Below are positions 56,541 through 64,000 of a DNA stretch of 64,000 nucleotides, piece after piece (position 1 is the first letter of the stretch; each line of letters starts with the position of its first letter). Position numbers and translations under genes: made by a program. A model generated the notes under the pieces. It did no database searches. It saw only the letters and a program-made list of their open reading frames with translations, and was not told the origin of the DNA. Source of the stretch: Rhipidocladum racemiflorum (Eukaryota; Streptophyta; Magnoliopsida; Poales; Poaceae); assembly GCA_036346355.1 (NCBI GenBank), contig CM070590.1, forward strand, positions 42,131,749 to 42,195,748, given 5' to 3'.

Positions 56541-59500
56541 TGTAACACCCCAAAATTTTGCTTTTCTTAAATTCATGTGTGATTTGGCACTTTGGTGAAT
56601 TTTTTGGAATTTTCTGGAATTTATTTGGATTTATTTGGAATTTATTTGAATTTATTCCATTTTGAAATAATTAAAGAATTTAATTTTACAAATAAAATTT
56701 TGTTGGAAATATTTTATTTGAGTCCAAAATGATCCAAAGTATTTTCCAGAATTTTAATTTTCTCGATCTTTGCTATTTTTAATGAATTAAATGAATTCAG
56801 GAATTATTTTAAATATTAAATCATTGGAAAATCAAACCGAAGTCGGATTCTTGTTCATCAGGCCAGGAGCCGAGTCGGACTTCGAGTTAAGTCAGAGCAG
56901 GATACGTGACTCAGCAGACCACCTAAACCTAATCAATCCCAGCCGTTGGATCAAGATCAGCGGTGAGATCCGCCCGTCACTGCGGTTCAGCCGTATCGGC
57001 CCGGATCCGTCGCGCCCAGCGTGATCGTGGCCGTTGATCGTGCCACGTGGGCGGCTGGCGTTCGTCCGAGTCCCGGCCGACTCCGCCGCCTTGCGCCCAG
57101 CCGTAGTGTAAATTAGGTTTCCGTCTCGAGCACGACGCGAGCTATTTAAAGCGTGAGACGTCCCCCGAGGTTGCCCTGGAAATCGCCTTACCGTTCAGGC
57201 CATCTCGCTGAGCCATCGCCGTTGCGTCGTGCTCGCGGGAGTTGGAGCCTCAGTGCGCGTTAGCCGGTTGAGCAGCAGGTCCGCCCGCCGTCGTCTCCGT
57301 AGAAGGAGCCGGTCGGAACCACCGAGACGAACGCGCTGAAGGATTCATCGGCCGGAGCAGCCCAGGCGCCGTCCGGGCTGCGTCGTCGATTCACGTCTCC
57401 GGTGCCCAAGCCTCGCGCGCCATATCGCGGACCGGGCGAGCTTTCGATAAATCCGAGATCGGACGGTTGAGGTGAGTTCACGTGTCCCCAACCCGATTAG
57501 ATACGGACCGTTGGATCAAGATCAGCGGTTCCACTGCCACGCCGTAGTAGTGTTATTATAGGATTAGATCTGGACGTCCCGATCTAAATCGAGCGGCCCA
57601 CGATCGGCAGTAGTTTCAAGCGTGTTAACCCTGGATCTAATCGGCTACCGTTGATTTTCAAACCAGCGGCGTGATTGCGCCCGTGTCGGGAAGTTGGGCC
57701 AAGCGCGGTCGGGCATCGACGTGCGTCGTGGCCCAGCGACTGCGACACGGGGCCCGCGTGTCGGCGGCGCTGCCGTGGCGTCATCCATGACGTCATCGGT
57801 GGACCCACTGTCGACGCAGTGAAATTGAGCCGACGTCGTGATGGCGTCATCCGAAAGTGGTCCACATGTCGGTCTCTCACGAGTAAGTGGTAGGAGTCCA
57901 CAGTAGACCGAGCCGGCGTGGACCAGAGTCCATGGACCGGCTGGCGTCAACCAACCAATCGAGAGGCTGCCACGTGTCCATCTTTGGCGCTTAATAATTA
58001 ATTTCCAAAAGAAAATGATTTATTAATTCGAAATATTGATTCAAATTTAGATTCAAAGTTCAAGCGCTTATAACTTTTGGCGTTTCAACTCCGATTGAGC
58101 GATTCAAATTTCCAAATTTGTATAAAATTGAGATCTACCTAAATATGAATTTTATTTAATTTTTTGGACTAAAGTTTTCTCTGCAAAATTATTTAAATGA
58201 TTATTTAAACTTTAAATAATCATAACTTTTGGCGTTTTAACTCGAATTTGTGATTCCATTTCTAAAATCCACAAAATTATGTTCTCTCTGTTTATGGATT
58301 TTATTTGGGTGTTTGGACACTTTTTGCCTATTGTTTATTTGTGTATTTGCTATTTGCACGCTTTACGAGTAGGCGTTGAAGTGCGAGGGATTGAAGGAAG
58401 TATTGACTCAGATCCAACTCAAGACCAAACAAGTACTTTTTGAAGGCAAGTTGTGCTTTGACCATGTTGATCCTATTTGAAATCTATTTTGATTTAAACT
58501 ATTGCATGCTAGTTCAATTAAGAAAATATTTTGTTTAAACATGGGGGTTAGATAAGTACCAATTTCTTGTATATGACACCTTGATTATTTAAGTATGTGC
58601 CATGACCCTTTGTCACCCTAGTTGTGGTTTACTAGTTGGACATTATTAATTTGCCAACATGGGTTTTAGGCGTTGTAGTACTTAGACCTCACGTGCTCAT
58701 AACATGATTTTGGATAATCAAATGTTAATATTGACTTAAATGATATATTGAACCTGTTTTGGAAAAGTATCATGTGATGTTGATGGCACGTGGTGCATGG
58801 TAATCAAGCGGGGTTTGATAATGATTTCGGCCAAGGGGCATGTGGCAAAGTGTCAAGTGGGCGATTTGTGGCATTGGGAGTGTTGATTTGGTTCTTGGGT
58901 AGTCTTGCCCTGGTCACTCTAAGGACTTAACCTTGCAAGCCTTTGAACTGGGTCATACTTGCAACCACATGGGTTTGGAATGGGACGGCCCCTAGTTGAC
59001 TAAGTCGCTAAGGACTCACTTGTGGAGCCTCGGGGTGTCAATTACACCGTTTGTGTGATTGTGCGGGGGGAGCGTGTCGTGGCTGTGGCGGATACCCATC
59101 TAACGGTGTGTTGGTCCCATACTTCGCCTTGGCTAAGGGAAGGGATGGTGTACGAACCTGGCGGAGAGGACCACCTGTGTTGTTTGAGGCTTAGAAAGAC
59201 TTTGTTACTGAGGAACTTCGCCTTTGTAGTGTGTTTGTATCTTGTGGGTAAAGTGCATAACCTCTGCCAGAGTTTAGAATCTATTCGAATAAGCCGTGTC
59301 GCGATATTGGACATCGGGAATTCTGAATCAAGGGTTAGATTTTCTCAAAAATAACTTGGATTTGGAAAGTTGGGATGGTTTAATAATGAAGATGATGGAA
59401 ATGTGGTTTAGGATGGGGAAAAAGTTTATTAAACTTCTTGAAAAGTTATTTATGCTTTACTTATTTCTACTTCGAATCTACTTATATTATTTATCAAATG

Positions 59501-59970
59501 TCACATTTCTGCAAATATACCTTGAGCCATTCCTTTGTACTAAGCCATGCATATAGTATATTAGCTTGCATTCGTGCATGACTTCTTTGAGTACCAAGTA
59601 CTCACCCTTGCCTCAACACAATATCAGTTGAAGAAGAGGAGATTATGACTTGGAGGAGGAACTCAAGAGGATCCCGAATCTACTTAGGAAGCGAGCCCGG
59701 TCGGTTGCCTATGGTATCTTTGGATGGCGCCACGCAATTATTTGATTTTCCGCTGCTATTATTTTTCTCACGAATAAGTTTAAGCCTTGCGAGCATATAT
59801 TTGTAACTTGACCATAAGGTCGAGTAACGATTTGACTATTTAAATAAAGTACTTATTTAATATCGATTGGTATGATTGTGATATTTACCAATGTTAAGGT
59901 ATGTGCACTAAGCGGCGTTCTGGACTAGTCTTGAATACCTGAAGGGTCAGTTGCAAATTCGGGGTCGACG
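56541..59970 (+). mobile_element. soloB: gypsy solo LTR (about 3430 bp) inside the Gy5 minisatellite
   Basis: Starts TGTAACACCCC and ends ggggtcgacg, a decayed form of the gggtcccgaca end. It belongs to the Gy2/Gy3 family but is clearly more diverged. Flanks gttaa (56536-56540) and attaa (59971-59975) match at four of five bases. No internal region remains. It carries TATTTAAA at 57143, a perfect GTGAGT donor at 57471/57472, exon 2 at 58373-58445 (73 nt, shortened), a GC donor, and a CAG acceptor at 59625-59627. No gene is seen in it. Confidence 0.85.
57143..57150 (+). promoter_or_regulatory. soloB TATA box
   Basis: TATTTAAA in GC-rich surroundings at the position homologous to Gy2 3353. Confidence 0.55.
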
Positions 59971-61821
59971 ATTAACGAACGTTAACGGCGAACGCGAAGC
60001 GATGGCAAGATGCGCATGAAATAAGATATCGTCCGTCGGTGCAACGACATGACCGCGATAAGTGCTACCAAGGATGGATCACCGAGACGTGAACCGATAA
60101 CAACGGCTAGGTTGAAAGACGACGGTTGTAGGCCGGAATCGGGCTTCGACGGCGAACGGAGGCCAAAAGAATTCAAAGGATGGTCCAAAATAGTACATGA
60201 TGATCCACCGGACGCGACAACATGGCCGGAGCGAGCTAAATTAGCCGGCGTCAAAAGACGGCGCGCGTCGGTGACAAAAGACGGCCTAATTATAAAAAGA
60301 ATTCTGGAGGATGGATGACAAAGGGGGAATGTCCATCACGTAGAACGCGATGAGATGAACTCAATGGTATAGGCAGATTTTATGGCGCCCCAATGGATTG
60401 ATCACAAACTGCCGATTAACGGGTTTCGGGTCCAAATTTCAGACGGCCATAACTTCTAGAATAATGATCAGAACTTAACGAAATTTGACCGAGAGCTATA
60501 TGGGACCAAGAGGAATACTGTGACATAGGTAGTTCAGAGACTTACCTGCTAGAACAATGGGGAGCGCGCAAGGATGATTGTCGCTGTTTGAAACGCAGTC
60601 TGATCGGAGAAAAATTTTTCTGTGCAAAATCCAGAGATCAAAACCATGAGGAATGGTGAGCATCATGTAGATGATATCCCCAAGAGTCTACATAAAAAAT
60701 TTCACGGTCAAACTCCAAAAATTGAGAGAGATATGGCCTCAGGAAGATTTGAGATTGAAATGGCCATAACTTTTGATTCCTTGGGCCTAATTGGACAAAA
60801 TTTATAGGGGAAACATATGGGACATAATGGCTCACCATAGCGAAGACGAATCTCGAAAAGAGTTGATGAGCTGATGGCAGTCGCGCTCTAAATTTTAGCT
60901 TCGGAGCTAAAAGACGGGCGGTGCTTCGGAGCTCTCGACGGGCGGTGCTTCGGAGCTCTCGACGGCGGTTTGAGAGTTTGGAAAAATTCATCTGAGGTTG
61001 GGAGGACGTGGGAGAGGCCATGAGAGGTGTAATACAGGTTGGGGTGGCGGCTAGGTCAAGACAAATCAAGTTTGGACCAAAAACGGGTCGAAGCAGCATT
61101 TATACGAGCAGTTGGCGTGCGTCTTGGAATTCCGGGTGACGTGGCGCGTTGTGGACTGTCCGATCGGCATAGGGTGGCTGACATCGCGCGGGTGACGTGG
61201 CTGGCACGGGTGCGGCGCGTGGAGGCGGGCAGGCCGGCCTAGAGCCTTGGCAGCGTTCGGTTGGGCCGGCCCAGCTAGCGCGGCGGGAGGGGTCGATTGG
61301 GTGGGCCGGACGGCGTGGGCCGGATCAGGCCGGTGGGAGGAGAGAGAGGAAGGAGATTTGTCCCATTGGAAAATCAGGATTTTCAACATTTTTCCTAAAA
61401 AAATTGAAATAAATCATTTGGGGCAATAAAAATACCAGAAAAATTTTAGAAAAATTCTAGAAAATATATTGAGACATTTTGAACTCAAATAAAATATTTG
61501 CAACAAAACTTTATATAAACTTTTCAAATAATTAATTAATTTCAATAAAAGGGTTGAATACAAATCGATTCCGAATAAATCCAATAAATAGCAAACAGGC
61601 TTCGAAAAAATCTCAAAAATTACAGAAGAATTTCTTGAAGCACAAGGAACCCCAAATTAAATTATATTCCTTTTATTTGAAGTATAAAATATTTAAATTA
61701 AATTGTTTTAGCTTATTAAAAAATTCAAATCAAGCTTTATAAACGCGAGAAAATCAACGAAAATTTTTGGGAAGCTAAACAAAACCAAAATTTTTGAAAA
61801 CCCAAATTTTGGGATGTTACA
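59971..61821 (-). repeat. Gy5 3' LTR, inner piece
   Basis: Continues the Gy5 LTR on the far side of soloB, starting with leftover minisatellite units, then a GC-rich region with a short direct duplication (ggagctctcgacgggcggtgcttc near 60930-60960), and an AT-rich start block ending at the polypurine tract. Confidence 0.82.
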
Positions 61822-61865
61822 GACCTCCCCCCTTAATAGAATCTCATCCACGAGATTCAAGGCTA
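61822..61865 (-). other. Gy5 polypurine tract and pre-PPT palindrome
   Basis: Minus-strand ttaaggggggaggtc abuts the LTR. Before it is AATCTCG, four bases, TGAGATT, an almost perfect copy of the Gy3 and Gy4 inverted repeat. Confidence 0.82.
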
Positions 61866-63439
61866 ACTATAGAAATAGGTTTAGGGTACTCAACCTTGAG
61901 GCTTCTTCAAACTTCCAAGCAACTTCACACTAGACAGGTTCGCTTCTGAACAAACGCTTGGTAACAACCAAAATTTTGTAGGCTGCTCCTTGCGGATGAG
62001 ATCCTCTTGCAACTCCAGTGAGTCCAATAGTGTCTGCTTTTCTGTCACAAGAAGGCACTTCTTCTACGGGAAATCTTGATATTATATCTGTAGGGAAATC
62101 TTGAACATCTCATGCAATCATGCTGACGTCTCCAGCAACTCCAGTGACAGGCTCCCTTGCTTTTGTTTTTGCTTCATCTAGAAATTGGATAAGCTGTATC
62201 TGATAACAAAGCTTACTTGCAATTACGCGGCCTTCAACAAGACTTGAATAGCATTCCGGTTTGTCTTGTACTATCTTTGTTAGCTTGATTCTCCAGTACG
62301 AACTTAAACTCCATTTCAACTGGGTATCCCTTTACGGTGAACTTAAGCTTTAACTATTGCTGAGGTAATGGTATTGGTTTGCTGGCGAACACTACGGTTG
62401 CTGGAGTAATTCTTCAGGAAGACAATTATCTTTTGTAGTTATGAATCATACACAACAACTCTTTCATCCGATGTGATGGCACATCCATCTTCTTGACTCA
62501 ACCATAACGGGATAGATGGTTCTCAGCTATCTTAGGTATACTAAAGTCAACCTGAATGCAATTTATCTCGGAAACTCTCTAACTCCTCTTAACTGATTAC
62601 ATCTCCAATCATAGACCAAAACTGCCTTTCTCTTAGGTAACTAATTTAACTCCAAGAATAACAATCTCAAGCATGGGTTTCCAATATTGTAAGCTTTATT
62701 AAGAATTTAACCTTAACAATGGACAAGTTAACTCTCAACATCTTGCATTACATATGTCTTTTGATCAGTACAACCTCTGATGCTTTCTAAGCTTCATCAG
62801 TCATAACATGGTTGACATGATCTTGCACTGGCGCTTGCGGAATGGCTTCATCTTGAAATGGTCCACAATTCACTTTCTGGCAAATGTCTCGGTAGATGAA
62901 GGACTAGGATTGAAGTGGGCAAGTATAACACCTTTTCTCCTAGGACAACTATTAGTATAGTGTCCTGGCTCATTGCATTTGATGTAACGCTTGACTGACG
63001 TCTGCTGGCTGGCGACAAGCATAGAAAACTGTAGAGAGTAGGCTTCTTCCTTAAAAACTTTTCGCCGGGGTGGTGTTATGAAGATTCTAACTATCAGGGT
63101 GAAGCACAAGTGAAAGTGTCAAACCAAGTCTGAGTAGTATGGCAAATTAGTTGTTGAGGGGCACTCCTCATTCGTTGTTGTGGTGATCCTTCTTGATACG
63201 CTTTCTAACGCTTCCGGTGGTCCTCCGATTCCTTGCACTCATCTTCAGGATAAAGGGTCATGTTAACCAACTCCTCTTGCTTCAACTGACTCCTCGAGCA
63301 AGTTTTTTCCATAGTCTTACCATTCACTTTCTGTGTTATACTCTTTACTGAAATAATTTCTGGCATGATCATGGCTTCAGACATTGCTTGATCTTTCTGT
63401 GGCATTCCTTAACAAAATGACATGACTCGCCACAGTTGT
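61866..63439 (-). pseudogene. Gy5 internal remnant: gag zinc knuckle, protease-like trace, pol end
   Basis: A minus-strand frame 63109-62870 contains a Gag zinc-knuckle stretch, KCNEPGHYTNSCPRRKG, very like the Gy3 knuckle CNEPGHFSNSC. Downstream, around 62810-62750, a trace like the Gag-protease link is seen (VNHVMTDEA). The 61866-62000 end resembles a chromodomain-side pol terminus (SSVKLLGSLKKPQG). RT, RNase H and integrase are not visible, so a large deletion or a non-autonomous form is likely. The 69-aa frame at 62319-62110 is not recognised. Confidence 0.6.
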
Positions 63440-64000
63440 TGTAACACCCCATCATTTATTATGCCCGAATTCTACCAAACATAGACTAAGAAACCTCTAA
63501 ATACCACAATTACAAGTAAATTACAGCAAAGGAGAAAATGCTAATACCGAAAATTTCGGCAGCATCTCCTTTGTTTTTCCAAGAATTGAAGCAAAAACAA
63601 TAGCATAGCAATATATGGCAATATATGAGACATTTAAAATAGCAATAAATAATGGCATGACAGCAATATAAAGTCAAATTTCAAGCATTCAAAGTCTTCA
63701 TGAGCCAAACGAACAATAAGGCTCTCATAACGCTAAACTAAACCATAAACCAATATACATCACACTAAATTTATTATCAAGACTCCAAATGAATAACTGT
63801 GGGAACAAATATGTGAAGCTACATGTAGGAGTGTGACTAGTTCCCTTCCCCACATGCCGGTCTCATGGTACCTAAAGCAACAAGAAAGAACAAGCGTGAG
63901 TTCAACATTCGGCAATTATATTGCAATAATGCAAAAGAACAATTACATGGCTACAACACCTCAATCATGCCTATCATCTTATTCATGCTCAGATATCATT
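63440..64000. mobile_element. Gy6: start of another LTR-like element, cut by the window end
   Basis: TGTAACACCCC, the gypsy LTR start seen elsewhere, appears abruptly after Gy5 gag-side sequence. The following 560 bp has no coding motif. Orientation and family cannot be fixed: the start suggests plus, but a cgtgagttcaacattcgg block near 63894 looks like minus-strand LTRs such as Gy4 and soloA. Confidence 0.5.

Larger units (their letters stand above)
54371..60546 (-). other. Candidate spliced leader in the Gy5 LTR
   Basis: On the minus strand a TATA-like TATAAAT lies near 61105-61099. Exon 1 ends at 60546 with a perfect donor CAG|GTAAGTCT. Intron 1 (60545-55812) now contains soloB and the minisatellite and ends in a T-rich tract with GTTAG. 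Exon 2 is 55811-55704 (108 nt, a multiple of 3, one in-frame stop). The GC donor is CCAG|GCAAGT. Intron 2 (55703-54430) ends CACCAG. Exon 3 reads in the same frame as soloA to a homologous TAG near 54371. Predicted from sequence only. Confidence 0.5.
54093..63439 (-). mobile_element. Gy5: Ty3/gypsy element, reverse strand, with soloB inside its LTR
   Basis: Minus-strand LTR with outer end TGTCAGGGCCCG at 54093 and inner end GATGTTACA at 61821, next to a polypurine tract (61822-61835). LTR length without soloB is about 4.3 kb. Internal remnants (61822-63439) include the pol end, a protease-like trace and a Gag zinc knuckle, with most of pol missing. Only one outer end is in the window, so no target duplication can be tested. 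Confidence 0.82.

Noticed and set aside
57260..57950. Overlapping 70-105-aa minus-strand ORFs in soloB
   Set aside because: GC-rich LTR sequence opens several frames; antisense to the candidate leader and not conserved in Gy2 or Gy3.

Overview
The window is plant nuclear DNA made almost entirely of nested LTR retrotransposons. I see no host gene, rRNA, tRNA or CRISPR array. Everything recognisable belongs to two groups: Ty3/gypsy chromoviruses of the Tekay/Del type (gag, protease, RT, RNase H, integrase, C-terminal chromodomain, very long 3.4-4.5 kb LTRs) and Ty1/copia elements that look like the SIRE/Maximus type (coiled-coil Gag, about 1.1-1.2 kb between pol and the 3' LTR). Both use a primer-binding site of the initiator-Met tRNA type (TGGTATCAGAGC). 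The repeat content suggests a large monocot, possibly grass, genome; the species cannot be read from this sequence. The labels Gy1-6, Co1-2 and soloA-C are mine.

Layout. Gy1 (+, 1-11152) is a broken gypsy copy: LTR tail, orf0, gag, protease, part of RT. Its gag holds Gy2 (+, 2713-8455, target duplication gcacc) and its protease-RT spacer holds soloC, a copia solo LTR (8982-10568, agtca). Gy3 (+, about 11153-53880) is the largest composite: its 5' LTR contains soloA (-, 11805-15618, cctat), its RNase H contains Co1 (20920-30753, cgatg), and its 3' LTR contains Co2 (33630-43024, gcgcc) and Gy4 (-, 43578-51732, flanks not identical). After about 212 bp of unassigned DNA comes Gy5 (-, from 54093), whose LTR holds a 14-bp minisatellite with soloB (+, 56541-59970) inside it. 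A last LTR-like sequence, Gy6, starts at 63440 and leaves the window.

All coding regions are degraded to some degree; the best preserved are Co2 pol and the Gy3 RNase H-integrase-chromodomain. Several copies carry internal deletions that removed the primer-binding site and gag (Gy3, Gy4) or pol and most of an LTR (Gy2, through a 9-bp microhomology).

The most interesting signal is inside the gypsy LTRs. In several LTR lineages on both strands the LTR looks like a three-exon spliced leader: TATA box, GC-rich exon 1 ending in a GTGAG/GTAAG donor, a small second exon (81, 69 or 108 nt in the better copies), then an intron of about 1.0-1.5 kb with a GC donor (AG|GCAAG) and a CAG acceptor. In three copies the exon 2 and exon 3 frames join in phase into a short acidic or charged ORF ending at a homologous stop. 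Unspliced RNA would still be needed as genome, so this would be regulated splicing of an LTR leader.
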